Source of the DNA: Cucumis sativus
Lineage: Eukaryota > Streptophyta > Magnoliopsida > Cucurbitales > Cucurbitaceae
Reading direction: 5' to 3'
Assembly (NCBI RefSeq): GCF_000004075.3
Contig: NC_026655.2
Coordinates: 25,529,489-25,593,488 of the forward strand
Length of the DNA: 64,000 nt
Position numbers and translations under genes: made by a program. Positions within the stretch are counted from its first letter, which is position 1. The number at the start of each line of letters is the position of its first letter. Below, piece after piece: positions 12,796-25,879 of the stretch. Under the pieces are notes generated by a model. It was not told the DNA's origin and ran no database searches. It worked only from the letters and a program-made list of their open reading frames with translations.

Positions 12796-14699
12796 AGAAG
12801 TAATAATGCTGCTGGCACTTTGTCAATTGTCATTGCACCAAAAATTTTAAAAAAAAGTTGACAAGAAATATGCATAATGCTTTGTACATTGTACATTCTC
12901 AGTTATGAAATAGGATCATGATCAATGATGTAATGTTTTTTATTTATATATTCTTTTTCTTTTTACGTATTTATTTATTTATTTATATACTAAAAGCTAA
13001 GCAATTAATTTTATTGACTTAGTTTAGTTTGATCACTTCTAAAATTCCATTACGAATTGGATTCTTTGATTATGCTTTATGTTCTTAACTTTCAATAAAT
13101 ACAGTATTATAGAATTACATGTTGTTTTATTGATATGTTTTGTCAACATTTTCATCCTTATTTGACATTTCTTTGAGTTACATCTATTGACATTTTCATT
13201 ATAAAAGGAAAAAAAGGTCGAAATGACAAAATAGGATGCTCCATAAATCTCGTTTTGATCGTAGAAGGTTTTAGGTTTTAGGTTGTTTGTAGCTTTCCCC
13301 TTTAAGATAAGAAAAAGGAGAACGATCAACAATTGAACTTTACTTCTCATGTAGTTGGTGTTTGATTATTTCGACAAAATAAACAACCAAATGTTTCTTA
13401 TGCATACAATATATATAATAAACAGTTTACTTGTTTAAAATCTATAAAATCTTTTCGTTAATTTTTCTTATAAAATTAAATTAGTTATGTTGGCGTTGGT
13501 TTGAATTATATAGTCTATTTTTTAAAAAAATAGTTGGATCATAGAATAAATTAATATTTTGGAATTACATCTAAAAAGTAAAAATGAAGAGAATATAAGT
13601 GAGCTAAAAAAGATTTAATTTCTTTAAGAGTAAAGAAAGCAAAAGGTTCCTCCCCACCAAAAGAAAAGTGAGTGGTTGTGTTGTGTGTGTGAATGTGACT
13701 TTGTGTTCAAACAATGTTCATTCTTTCCCTTTCTTTTTCCCTCATTCAAATATTGCTTCCTTTTTTTACCTTTCATCTTACCCTTCAACCACTAATCAAA
13801 TATTAATATTTAGTTTCTATTTAGAATATTATAGATTTAGTTTTTACGTTTTGAGTTTGGTCTCAGTTTAGTTCTTAGAGGAGTGTTTGGGGAGTTGACT
13901 TCTACTCTTAAGTTTTGATTTATTACATTGGAGTTAGGAAGTCGATGTTTGAAGTATAATTGTTTAATTTGGAGTTAGAAAATATTAAAGAGAAAACGTG
14001 AAAAAGTAAAAAATATTAGAAGATGAAATTCATTCATGAATATGCAAAGTTTAATAGTGAACAATGTTGAAGTTGACAGAGTTGAGTTATTTAACATTAA
14101 CTTAATAGTAGAATGATACGACCTTCCGTATTTCAGAGGTGGAAGGCTTGAGTTTTCTTCCTTACCCGTCAACAATTGACCAACGATCAACTTGCAATTA
14201 TGTTCTTATATATACAACACTTGAACTTGATGCTTTTTAGGCACCCATGCATGAATCTCAAATTAATTATTTAATGATCAATTTGTTAAATTGCAGTTGT
14301 CAATGTACACAAGACTTCTGATTCATGTGTTTGTGTACATGTGTATATATATAATACATATGCTGTTTTCTTATATGTAAAATGCTATTTTAATTATTTC
14401 TATATTATTTTTAAAATACAAAACAAAAAAAGAGGAAAAAACAAATTGATTATCTAGAAAGTTTCAACTCTTTACAAAAGTATTTGTCATATATATATAT
14501 CTAAGATTTCTTGAGTATAATGGGTGACACTACAAACTCAATATATTGGTAGGAATATTTCTTAAATTATTGGTTTAGGGTTATATATATATGTATATAT
14601 ATATTCAAATCTATTGAAGAATCCTTAAGGGTTTAAGAATTCATGAAGTACTCTATACTTCAGCTTTAAGATATTTAAAATTATAGTTCAAATGTTCTA

Positions 14700-14728
14700 T
14701 TATATATATATATAATAATAATAATAAT
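14700..14728. repeat. Compound (AT)n(AAT)n microsatellite
   Basis: An AT run passes directly into AAT units. Confidence 0.85.
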
Positions 14729-15659
14729 TATGTCATTTTTGTGTGTATATATGCAGTACAACAATGGGGAGCGGGGAATGAAAAATTAGACCTTCAACTT
14801 CTATAAAAAATATTAAATTCAACTATAAATGAGCTAAGTGATCAAAGGTCGCAATAGAAAGTAAAGTTTTGCTATATATACAAATATTTTTAACGGTTTT
14901 ACCATTTAAAACAATTTTCTACATATGTGTATATGTAGACGTGCGTGCATGAAAATTGAACCTTCGACCTCTTGAAGACAAATCAAGTCATGTGATATAT
15001 AATAGAGTCAAATCCGTTATATTTTTAACAACAACAAATTAAATATAACTTTTCTAAATAATTAATGCTGTTGTCTTAATTCTTTTTTATTGTTTAGTTG
15101 GAAACAAATTAAAGATTCCTAATTATGATATGGTGCCAAATGATGAGTTTGTGAACTAAACAATTTAATCTTAATTTAAGTGTTTTTTTTAGGGTTCTAT
15201 ATATATAATAGAGATTAAATAATAAAAGAAAATGGGATCAAGAGAAAATGCAAAAAAAGAAAAAAAGATATTAACTTAAACTTGTGTTCCTTAAATACAG
15301 TGGACTCTACAAAACCCATTTGCTTAAAAATCCTTAATTAAAATTAGTTGATACCTTTCTCAATTTTATGTATACATTATAATATCTTGACAGTTGTGTG
15401 GATATATTTGTGATCTAATCTTTTTCCATTAATTAAATCAATCACTATCAATGCTTAGAATATTTAACTAACTAATTAATTAAATATCATATGTTATTTA
15501 ATTATATGATCAACTATTAGTTCTATATATATATATATAAAAGCTACAACTGAAATGAGATGATATATAGTTCAATTGAAATATTATGTGTATCAGTGAA
15601 GAAGTGTTTTGTTGCTTAATTAATTCATTTATATGGAAGAGGTGTTCTTCAAATAATTA

Positions 15660-15800
15660 ATAATAAAATGAATAAAAATATTTATAAAATTTTAAATTTA
15701 TCACTAATAGACATTGATAGACTTCTATTAACGATATTGATGAACTGAAAAAATTATTATAATATGAAATTTTACTATATCTAATAAATATTTTCGTATA
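15660..15800. repeat. Dispersed repeat family A, partial copy
   Basis: Contains the family words TATCACTAATAGACATTGATAGACTTCTATTA and an ACTATATCTAATAAATATTTTC end, similar to the copies near 22.6, 32.4, 39.9 and 44.6 kb. Each word here is quoted only as recognition of the pattern; boundaries are approximate. Confidence 0.45.
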
Positions 15801-17074
15801 AGAAAACAAAACACAAAAGAAATCTTTTAGGTATTGAATTATATACATACATATACGTATTGCTAAGATTAATTTCTTTTTCCTTAATTTTAAATTTTTA
15901 AAAGTGTCATTTTGCCTTCTCTTTTTTTCTTGAAGAAAATTTAGCAACAATATTTTTGGTCCTCTCTTAGTTTGAAAACTTTGGACTTTTTTCCCCAAAT
16001 ATGAAAAAAAAAAAGAACAAAAATCAAAAGTTGAAAGAAACAAATAAATAGTAGAGAGTTACTAATGAAATTATATTGAAATTTCCTATATAGAAATTGT
16101 ACTTTCTATAGATAGTTTTTGAGAAGCACTTTTCCACGATTTTTTTCTTTATAATTTATTTCAATCTCTATTTGTTTTTATTTGTTTGTTTTAATTAACT
16201 CATTCATCCACTTGAACATAAGAGACAATGAATGAATAAAAAAAGTTTTAAAGCACAAAATTAGAAGACCAAAGAAGCGAAGAATATAGAGAATAAAAAA
16301 ATATTTTTCATTAGTTGAAATGAAATATGACCCTAACTCAATTCATATATTACAAAGAGTATTATCTCGATTATATGATCCTAATTTTAATTTTTTTTTT
16401 AAAGAATATGCAAAATGACATAATTAAATTATTCATTTAAAATTTTATTGTAAATAGAAATATATAGAAATAAAAAGAGGGAAGTGAAAAGATGGGTGTG
16501 GTTCCACTAAATTTCCTATGAAAGTGCTCATCACAAATCAACTTTAACTTTCTTTCAAACTTTCTGCCATTTCTATGATCTTTCTTTCCCTTTTATATAT
16601 ATATATATACACACATTACACAGTCTAAAAATGCATCCATTTTTTATCGGCTGATAACTTGTAATTCAACACTTAATTAATAAACACGATAATGATAGAT
16701 ACAACTTAAAACACACACAACCATGCGTCGTTCTTTTGAAAATCAAGAATAATAATAAAAATAACCCTTTTTAAGTACAAGAAATCACACTTGAAAGCAC
16801 ATGAAAATCATAGTCACAGTATGAAACAATACTAATATATCTTTTTTTTCTTTTTTAGTTATTGTAATTAAGAATCCCATAGAGAAAAAATGTGATTAAA
16901 TTTATATATATATATAAATAAAACCAAGTTGGGAAAAGGAAAAAAGAAAAACAAAAAACAAAAAACAAAAATAAAGGTTATATGTAAAGATGATCCAATC
17001 ACTTTCTTCTCTTATGCATCCATTATTTATTTTATATATATTTTCTCTTTATTACCCACTTCTTTCTCACTCTC

Positions 17075-17092
17075 TCATCATCATCATCATCA
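17075..17092. repeat. (TCA)n microsatellite just upstream of the MYB TATA box
   Basis: About six tandem TCA units that end at the putative TATA box of the MYB gene. Confidence 0.85.
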
Positions 17093-17099
17093 TATAAAG
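17093..17099 (+). promoter_or_regulatory. Putative TATA box of the MYB-related gene
   Basis: TATAAAG lies 139 bases upstream of the ATG and is followed by a pyrimidine-rich leader, as is common in plant 5' UTRs. The assignment rests on position and sequence only. Confidence 0.45.
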
Positions 17100-17231
17100 T
17101 TATAAACTTCACACCAAATATTTCATTTCTTTTTGTGCTCTCTCTCTTTCTCTCATTGATCTCTCCCATTTATATATTTCTTCCTTTTCTTTTTGGGTTT
17201 TCATTGTTTTTAAGAGTGAAAGAGAAAAGAA

Positions 17232-19605
17232 ATGGGAAGAAAGTGCTCACATTGTGGAAACATAGGTCACAATTCAAGGACTTGCTCAAACATTAGAGGT
17301 TCAATAATAACACCTAATTTGAATGTTGCTAATACTTGTGGTTTAGTTAGGCTTTTTGGAGTTCATCTTGATTCTTATTCTTCTTCTTCAACTTCTTCTT
17401 CAACTACTTCTTCTTCTTCAAATGCTTCTTATTCTTCAAGTACTGCTTCTGCTTTTTCCATTAAGAAAAGCTTTAGTACCGATTGCTTGTCGTCGTCGTC
17501 CACTTCTTCTTCTCGAATTCATATTGATAATCATCATCATCATCATCTTGAACATTATTCTAAATCTCCCAGTAATGGTTATCTCTCTGATGGCCTTCTC
17601 AATGGAGACCAGGAAAGGAAGAAAGGTAAACACTTTTTCTTTTTTTATTTATTTAGTTTTTTTTTTATGATTTGGGTTTTTCTTCAAACCTTCATCTTTT
17701 CTTCTTTTCTTTATTCAAGTTATTTTGATTTTTTTTAGTGGGTTTGTAATCTTTTGAGGTTTTGGAAACTTTTTCTTGCTTGGGATTTTGAGATTGGATA
17801 TATATTTGATAGTTTATATGTATGAACAGAAAAAGAAAAGAGAAACCCACTATTACCCTAATTAGTTTCTATATTCTTTTTGGTTGAAAATTAAGATTTG
17901 TAATTTGAAATAACTCTTACTAACAATAATAAATAATAATGTTTTGTGGGCTGAATTGTTAATTAATAATATAACTTTTTTTTTCTTTCCTATCATTTGG
18001 GTCTCTTCAAATTTTTGCTTTGTTTTGTTTTATTCATTCAAGTTTTGATCTTTTGCACTTTTTCCTTTCTGGGTTTTCAATTTTTTTTGAAGATTTGGAA
18101 ACTTTTTCTTGCTTGGTGTTTGGAGATTGGATTGATAGTTTATATATATGAACAAAAAGAGAAAAGAAAGAAGAAAACCCTATCATTACCCTCTGTTTCT
18201 TTTTGGGGTTTTCTTCTATTCTTTATGGTTGAAAAAGAAGATTTGTAATTTGAAAATCTCAATAAAAATGATTAAAATGTTTTTAAAGGATGAATTATTG
18301 TTTGTTTTAGGGGTTCCATGGACAGAAGAAGAGCATAGAAAATTTCTAATTGGACTTGAAAAGCTTGGAAGAGGAGATTGGAGAGGAATTTCGAAGAACT
18401 ACGTAACCACTAGAACTCCAACGCAAGTCGCTAGTCATGCTCAAAAGTATTTCCTTAGACAGTCTACTCTCAACAAAAAGAATAGACGCTCTAGTCTCTT
18501 TGACATGGTAAAATAGCTCGTCTCTTTTATATATCGACTCATCTAAATTACAATTTCTTGTTAGTTTCCTAATTTTATACTTATTTATGTTCCCTTTAGG
18601 AATTATTTTCAAGTTTATAAATATTACTTTCTAAGTTTTTCTTTTGTCCTCTGTTTTGATTTAAGGGAAATAATTAGTAAAATTTATTAGAAAACTAAAT
18701 ACAAAATCATTTACCAAACAAACATGTGCTTTTCTAAATCACTTTTCTCAAATATTGTTACCTTTTTCACTTTTCCTAAACAAACAAAATTTTGAATTCT
18801 TAGTCAAATGTTCAATTTTGAAATAATGGTACCACATGAACAATACAACTAAGAAATCTATAGGTACATGTAATAAGAATATCATTTAATTAACTATATA
18901 AGCTTAATTTTTAAAAACTAAATGATTATTAATTAAACCCACATCAATTAAGTGTTCATAACTAATAGTTTCTCTCTATTATCTATCAATATCATAAATT
19001 CTTCTACTTGATCCTTTTATCTCCACATACATATAAAACTATTGTTTCCTTTTCCATTAATTTGTTTTGATTCTTTTTCTTTCTATTTTGTGTTTAAAAA
19101 AAAACAGGTTGGGACAGCATATGAAACAACAACAATAGCACTTTCTCAATGTTTGAAGATATCAACAAATTCTCAAAATGATGATGATCATAATAATCAT
19201 ATTATTATTGATCATTTCAATAAGAAGGAGGTGATGATGAGTAGTAATATTACAACTACTTTTGCAAGTTCTTCCCAACAATTACCTTACAATAATAATA
19301 ATAATAATAATATGGAAGTAATTAACAACAAAAACAATAATAATAATAATCAAATCTCTTCTTCTTCTTCTTCTTCTTCTTCTTCACTTTGGGTTTATGG
19401 TTTGATTAATTCGCACCTTAAATCACCTCCTAACTTATATAATAATTATTCCAAGTACTCTACCCCTCCAAAATATCCTATTATTTCTTCTTCTTCTTCT
19501 TCAAATGATCATCAACCTCATCTTGAGCTCACTTTGGCTTCTCCAATGGCTTCCAACTTAGAATTGGAACAAAACAAAAACCCACCAACTATTAGTGTTA
19601 CCTAA
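17232..19605 (+). CDS. MYB-related (SHAQKYF class) transcription repressor, 3 exons
   Basis: Exons 17232-17625, 18311-18507 and 19108-19605 give 362 residues. The N-terminus has a CCHC zinc knuckle (C5, C8, H13, C18) and an RLFGV motif at 40-44. A single MYB repeat starts at 132 ([12 protein letters not shown]) with W135 and W155 and ends in SHAQKYF at 173-179, the plant class that binds the GATAA/I-box core. A second, EAR-type repression motif LELTL is at 336-340. The order of motifs, IKKSFS, GYLSDGL and the ISVT end recall Arabidopsis At5g56840. Expected role: nuclear repressor in the KUA1/MYBS3-like group, which acts in sugar, hormone and growth responses. Poly-Ser, poly-Asn and poly-His tracts are encoded by nearly pure trinucleotide runs. 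All exon junctions keep frame. Confidence 0.93.
17383..17437 (+). repeat. Coding TCT-rich microsatellite (poly-Ser)
   Basis: A run of TCT, TCA and ACT codons encoding a serine/threonine tract between the RLFGV motif and the MYB repeat. Units are interrupted, so instability is probably moderate. Confidence 0.75.
17668..18260 (+). repeat. Imperfect direct duplication inside MYB intron 1
   Basis: Copy 1 spans about 17668-17910 and copy 2 about 17992-18260. Both contain, in the same order, a TTCAAGTT/TTTTGAT stretch, TTTGGAAACTTTTTCTTGCT (17761 and 18094), a TTTATAT..TATGAACA block, a purine-rich GAAAAGA block, TTACCCT, and GATTTGTAATTTGAAA (near 17894 and 18240). The offset grows from 333 to 346 bases, so indels followed the duplication. 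Confidence 0.8.
19291..19385 (+). repeat. Coding AAT and TCT microsatellites (poly-Asn, poly-Ser)
   Basis: Two AAT-rich runs encoding asparagine tracts are followed by about ten TCT codons encoding serine in exon 3 of the MYB gene. Trinucleotide changes keep frame, so length variation between cultivars is likely. Confidence 0.85.
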
Positions 19606-20049
19606 ATTATTGTTGTTAATTAAGATTATAAATTTCTATATATTTTTCCCTCTCCCCTTTTTCCTTGGAAGAAAAAGAAAGAAAGAAATAAGAAATATCA
19701 TTATTATTATTGTTGTTGATGATGATGAATTATATTATATTAATTACAAGTTCTCTTTTTGTTTTGGTTAGAAATTTTTGTGTTATATATATATTTGTCT
19801 TTATGGATGATGGCTCAATTGTAGCTGCTACAAAGTTTATTTGTAAGAATAATAATAATTGATGTTATGAGGATATCAATTACAACTCACTTTTTTTTGT
19901 GAGAGATCTTTCATATCATGTCTTAATCAATTTACCTATGTTTGAGATATCTAAACTGGTGAGTTTGTTTCTTTGTTTTTTCTTTTCCTTTTCCTTTTCT
20001 TTTTTAACAAATTAAAATGGGGAGTGAGAGAATTATTAAACGTGAAAGT

Positions 20050-20290
20050 TCAACGTTAATAAGGTAAATTTATGATAGCTACCCTAAACGTTTATATGAT
20101 GAGCGTTTTTAAATATAGCGTAATGAACCAAAATATAGTAAAATGTTAAATTCTATCAATTATAAACACTAGTAAATTTTGATAATCTATCAACTATCAC
20201 GGTCTTTCATGCATTGATAAATACGAATAAGATTCTATTATAAAATTAAAATTTTTTTGATATAAATACTTACTTTTTATATATACTTTT
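20050..20290. repeat. Dispersed repeat family A, degenerate copy
   Basis: Shows the family pattern: ATATAGTAAAATGTTAAATTCTATCAAT, then an unstable GATAA/CTATCA-rich centre and a degenerate end. Boundaries are approximate and the copy is more diverged than that at 39.8 kb. Confidence 0.4.
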
Positions 20291-22559
20291 GTGTAAAGAT
20301 GGTAAAATACTTCAAACAAGTAGTGAAATATGTTTTATTAAATGTGTTTAATTTGATTGATACTATTAATTAATATTATCTTAAATAAATGCATATATAT
20401 ATATGATGCCCTACCTAAGTGTTTAATATTCTTGCTTGTTCTCATTAACAAGCATTTAAAAATAAATTGAAACAAAGATTTGTCACAAAAATAAAGTATT
20501 AAAATCATGGGGAGGAAGGTGTTATCTTAATTTGTCTGGTTATACATTCTATAATCAAAATATATTGTCTCATAAAAACAATAATAATAAAACCACTGCT
20601 ATATTTATAAATATTTTCAATAATTTGATGGATTGAAAGGAAAGCGGAGAAATATATATTTTTTCCTTCTTAGATATTCCTTGGCATCTTTTATCTCACC
20701 ACCTTCGTATAATTGTAGGAAAATGTCCACTTCATTTAATTCATTACCCTAACCCTATCTTTTTACATACTCTTTTTTTTTTTTTTTCTCTAAAGAAAAT
20801 ATTGATGAAACTTTGGGGGTATTTTTATATTAATAAAATACTAATAGTAATAGTAATAATAATAAATAATAATGAATAAAGTCATTTCAAATGTACTATT
20901 ATATTTACTATCCTTTGTATATATTTGCCAGCTGCTGATGCTAATGGAGACAACTGTGGAAAGGAACCCTAGTGGTTGAGAATAAAGTTTTCTTAAAAGC
21001 CTCTCTCTCTCTCTCTAACTTTCTTTCCTTTTGCTATAAAAACATTTCAATTTTATTTGTTTGTTTGTTTTTAATAAAATTATTTTGGATTTTTTACTAT
21101 ATTTTAAAATTTTCTTTAAAAAAATATAATAAAAAGAATCAATAGAGAAGAGCAAAAAGAATCTGCCCCACTTGATATTTTTTGAATGGTTATTAGTTTA
21201 GTTTAGTTTAATGTAATTTAATTGATCGATCATCTTAGTATTATTGCATTAACTTTTTCTACACTTAAATTATTTTCTATCATTCCACCTTTAAATAAAT
21301 TATAAAAAGAGGCATTGGATGAATTCAATTGAGTTGATTTGAATTTAACTCAAATAGTACTCATCATTTATCCAACTTACTATATCACACCTAATTCACA
21401 TATATTATTCTACCTAAATCCTAGAAAACATCAAATTTTTCGTTGCGGTTTTAAATTCAAGATTTTATCCATAATTGAGGAGTGAAAGCTATATATATCA
21501 AAGATCTCATTGATACACCCAACCACAAGACTTTATTAGATAGTACTTTTTAGTACAAAATATGATTAAACGAGAAAACACTTGTCAAAGTTTGCATATA
21601 TAACTCGATTGCCACGTAACTGCACACTGTATTAAAAGAAAATTAGGGAAAAACTCTTGGTTTGGTGGACTAAAGGATTTGCTTCAAATTTGGTAATGGA
21701 AAGTTTAACCTTTCATAATCCAAAGTTTTGGAATTAAGATTTCATATGGGAAAGAAGTGTCTTCAGTGTTATATATATATATATACATATCCAATCAATG
21801 AATTTGGCCCACAAATATATTCAAATAACTATACCTCATAATTAATTTCATTTTGTAGATCACACACACACAATTTTAGAAAGAATTATTGAACTGTGTA
21901 GTCCATGCCTAGCTACTATAATTACATTGGAAATAAATATTATGATATCTCTCTTTTTAGTGTGAAATCACTTGCTAAGCTACTATATATATGAATTACT
22001 AGCTTATAGTAGTCACGGTTTTTTTTAAAAAAAATAAAATATAATAAATAAATAAAAAGAAAAAAGTTCAACTTGGTTAAAAAATTCAATAACCATAATC
22101 TTTATATTTTCAATAAATCTATTAATTTAATCCCCAATGCTAACTTATTGTTATTTAAAAAATCGTTATCTACAACATTCTCACTATAAATTTTGAAAAT
22201 ATATTAAAATATTTTACATGAAAATTACTGTGATTATTTAATTAATTTTGTTTATTATCAACAAAAAAAAACATTAAAATTAAGATTCATGCAACAGTTA
22301 AATAATCTGTTTCCAGGTTCAATTATATCCACCCTCGTACTAAATAAAAAAAAAATAGACTCTAATTTTCCCATGTAACGAATTAAATAACTTTCTAAGA
22401 TGCTTTGTGAATTGTGGGGAAAAAACTTTAGCTGGATGAAAAAATAAGTAGGCCAAAATGAATGTAGTGACCACAAAATTGACCATACAAGAAGAAAAAT
22501 GCAGACAAAACGGTTTGAAAGAAGGGGTTCATGACATTGTTTAAAATTATATATTTATT

Positions 22560-22800
22560 ACAAAATCATTGTAAACGACAAAACTGTTAAAAATAGATGG
22601 TCATTTTAGCAATAATAATTAAGAATATAACATTAAAAAAATTATAAATATAGCAAAACTATCATGGATAAACTCATACGAGTCTATAACAATATTTGCA
22701 ACATCATATCACTGATAGAATTTGACAAATTTTGCTATATTTGCAATTTTTTAAAAATGTTACTATATACTTTATTTTAAATTTAATTGCTAAATTTGCA
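22560..22800. repeat. Dispersed repeat family A copy
   Basis: Contains AAATATAGCAAAACTATCAT, an ATCACTGATAGAATTTGACA centre and TTTTGCTATATTTGCAATTT followed by TTAAAAATGTTACTATA. The same end TTTGCTATATTTGCAATTTT occurs at about 40019-40040, so the two are copies of one element. Confidence 0.65.
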
Positions 22801-22906
22801 ACTATTCCTTCAAAATATATACAATAATGGACTGACACTAATAGACTTCTATTGGTGTTTACCAATACTAACGTCATAAAAGTTTGACAATATCTACTAG
22901 TAATAA

Positions 22907-22957
22907 ATTTGAAATTGTTTCATCATATTTGAAATTGTTTCATCATATTTGAAATTT
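22907..22957. repeat. 20-base tandem repeat, about 2.5 copies
   Basis: The unit ATTTGAAATTGTTTCATCAT is repeated with a 20-base period, the last copy being partial. A TG microsatellite follows at once. Confidence 0.85.
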
Positions 22958-22960
22958 CAT

Positions 22961-22978
22961 TGTGTGTGTGTGTGTGTG
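22961..22978. repeat. (TG)9 microsatellite
   Basis: Pure TG run of 18 bases. Confidence 0.9.
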
Positions 22979-23559
22979 GATAGATAGAATGATATAATAA
23001 CAATGTGGAGGATTGAAAAGAGAGGATGGAATGAAGTAGATGGAGACAATAAATATATATTCCAAAGAGGTTTTTGTTGTTATTTTGAATATAAATGGGA
23101 CAAAATAAAATCTTGGGGGAAAGAAAGATACATTCATTGGATTTCTTTTCGACATACAAAACAACAAACTCTCAACATAGTGGAAAAATTTAGAGGAATC
23201 TATGGATTAGCAAAATTTGAGTGAATCAAAATCTGACACATCTCCCAAATGTTTCACTTTCCTCTTTCTTCTACTTATTATATAAAGATAAAAGGACAAA
23301 TTCTCTATATATATATATATATAAGAAAAGTAAAATATTTAAAAAACCATTTTGTTGAAAATCTCAGTAAGAAAATTGCAAGAAAATAAACACAAATTTC
23401 AAAATCCAAAAGAACTTTAGTTGAGTTTAAAAACATTTCTAAAAACGTGGAAGGCAGAACATATGTAGACTTAATTTTAAAAGATTAAAAACTAAATTCT
23501 GATGGTTTTGCCCTAAAAGACAATCAAATGGGATCTCAATAGAAACAAATCAAGTGAGG

Positions 23560-23585
23560 AAGGGAAGGGAAGGGAAGGGAAGGGA
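23560..23585. repeat. (AGGGA)n microsatellite
   Basis: About five units of a GGGAA pentamer, giving a purine-only strand. Confidence 0.85.
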
Positions 23586-23899
23586 AAGGACCTCTTTTTT
23601 TGGCCTTCCCATTTGCATATATAAAACATGAAAGTAATAAAAGCTGAAATATGTCTCCATAGGCAAAGAAAAGAATAGGATAACAAAGTGAGATTGTTTC
23701 ATAAAATTGGTTTCAAATTTAGAACAGCCAATGAATAGGAATCAAAATGTAGATAAGATTTGCTATCCAACCAAATACTCAAAACCTTGGCTACAAATTT
23801 TCAATGACAACTGATCCAGATAGGGTTGATAGTACCCAATGACCTATTTGAACAGTACCTCTAAAATTTTCAATGTATCTATCTATCGAGATAATTTTT

Positions 23900-24185
23900 T
23901 AGGGAGTGTTTGGCCATCGATGTGTCAAGTCAAATAACTCAACTCTACCATCTTTCCCTCTCTCTCACTCTCACTCGCTCTAATGTTTTCGAACCTCATA
24001 CTAAACAACATTGCACTCCAAATACATTTCCTAACTCAATGCTTCAAACACTTAGAGCAACTCAATTTTTTTCCTCTCTCTCTCACTCCCTCTAATTTTT
24101 CTAACTTCGGACTAAACAATGCTACACTCCAAAAATATACTTCTTATCAGACTAAACAACGCGTCTACGTACAGTTAATAACTAA
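23900..24185. repeat. Dispersed repeat family B-like fragment
   Basis: Begins AGGGAGTGTTTGGCCATCGA and contains AACTCAACTC, CTAAACAACATTGCACTCCA and its near-repeat CTAAACAATGCTACACTCCA. The GTGTTTGG edge and CACTCCAAA words resemble the element at 25.88-26.16 kb. Boundaries and class are uncertain. Confidence 0.4.
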
Positions 24186-24359
24186 AGATGAAAGGACAAG
24201 AAAATAAGGACAATAAGTAGCCCTATAGTTATCAGACTTGTAATAAGAAAAGGTCATAAATGAGTAGTTAATAAGGCTTGTTATATTTTCAATCAATCAA
24301 TAGCAAAACATTACACAAACAGAAATCATTTCTTTATCGATAAGGTGGCTAATTTCTTT

Positions 24360-25150
24360 GATATTAAAGAATCAAAACCTTGGTTTGTACCTGCATCATT
24401 ATGCTGCTGAACGAAACATAAAATATCATAGGGATTCTCAAAGTATTTTGGATTTTTTCAGAAACTTACTGGGATCCAGGTAGAGGTTTTTTTGTTAACG
24501 GAAAATACAAAAAAAGTTTCTGCAAAAATTTATAATCACTTTTAGAGTATAGTGACTTTTCAACCTACCAAAGATGTCCTCTTTACTACCAGCAGTAGCC
24601 ATCACTGAGTTGTCAAAAATTATTGGTTGGATAGTATTAGGACAACCAGCAAGCAAATAAAAATTTCAAAAACAGATCACACACACTTTGTGTGGAGGAT
24701 AAAGCCTTCGTTCTATGGTTAAGCAGAGAGCAAACAAGCAGGGTATAGTTTTATCATCTTTCTCTTGTTGTGCATTACACAATAGCTGTCCTTGTCGTCA
24801 AAATCGCTATCAGAACCTTGTAGACACTCTCTCTTTTTTCAATTTCTTTAATGTTTTTAGTTTCTATTTCTTTCTGACATGTTCTGTCATGATGTCATTA
24901 ACTACAAATCTTAATCCCCACATTGGAATCTGTCCTAAAGAAAATTAGCTCAGAGGATTGAAGGAGATTTAGATGATCAATCCAGCCTTTTTCTCTTTTC
25001 AAGATTGGCATCCTCGTTGGATTTTGGAAACTCTGTCAATACTTCTATTCTATATTACATCCCAAAGTGGAGAACAAATCTGTCAATGTTTTTACAGTTT
25101 CAACATCATCACAAGGTGGTTGTAATCCCTCGTTCATAGCAAGGAGATTA
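24360..25150 (-). pseudogene. Possible remnant of an unidentified gene
   Basis: On the minus strand three short segments look exon-like. About 24650-24576 reads GCPNTIQPIIFDNSVMATAG and then a GTAGGT donor-like site; about 24815-24715 reads SDSDFDDKDSYCVMHNKRKM; about 25135-25045 reads MNEGLQPPCDDVETVKTLTD. They lie in separate short frames with stops between, and I recognise no family. They could be a decayed gene, captured exons in an old element, or chance frames. Confidence is low. Confidence 0.2.
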
Positions 25151-25879
25151 GAGAGTAGTTGGTTGTGTTTGGTTTGCCAAAAAGAAGGGGGAGAAAAAAA
25201 AAATCCAATCTCAAAATGAAAGGATAAAGAGGAGAATGGGGAAAGATAAATTATATTATCTTCCCCTAGAGAATTAGAAATGGAAATGTTGTGGCAATTG
25301 AAACTTGGGAAGGAGGGACCAGTGGACCTCAAATGTTTAGGAAACATCATTCACTTTTGATTGATGTTGATCTTTCAGTGAAAAGAAGGGACGTGTAACC
25401 TTTTTTCATCACATTTGGTATTTCTGGCTTTAAAAGCAACTGCTTTTAAGTTGGCATTGTATAATGGCCTACTTATCTGCCCACAACAATAGTGATTTCA
25501 TTTTTATGATCTCACAATGGCAATATATGTTGTGGTCTCCTTACTCTTAACTTAAAAATAACATATTTTTTGGTCAAAAAATGTGACCCCATTCTAGTAC
25601 ATGCAATAGTTAAAAATGAAGAATGATACTATTCAGATTTAAATTTTCAACTATTTACTCTAGAGTTCGGTAACAAATAACAATCAAGGACTAGAAGAGG
25701 TGTTACTAAACTTGCCAAACATTTTCCTTCACTTTAACTCTCCGTCAATTGTTAGTAACTTAGAGAAACAATCTCTAAAGGAGAAATCTCTTTGGAGGAA
25801 AGGAGAGATCTCTTTGGAGTGTCTGAGCCTCCAATGTCATGTAGGTGAAGTGGGCTATTTAGCCAACTACGTATTTGAA

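Larger units (their letters stand above)
10592..17231. other. Gene-poor AT-rich region between LPXA and the MYB gene
   Basis: The first few hundred bases are probably LPXA 3' UTR. The rest is AT-rich with several microsatellites, listed separately, and fragments of dispersed repeats near 11130-11480, 13860-14190 and 15660-15800. The proximal MYB promoter is at the right end with CT-rich leader sequence. I found no convincing coding exon on either strand. Confidence 0.6.

Noticed and set aside
13039-13350. 103-codon minus-strand frame in the gene-poor region
   Set aside because: Composition is that of AT-rich DNA (Lys, Asn, Ile, Phe); no domain or splice support.
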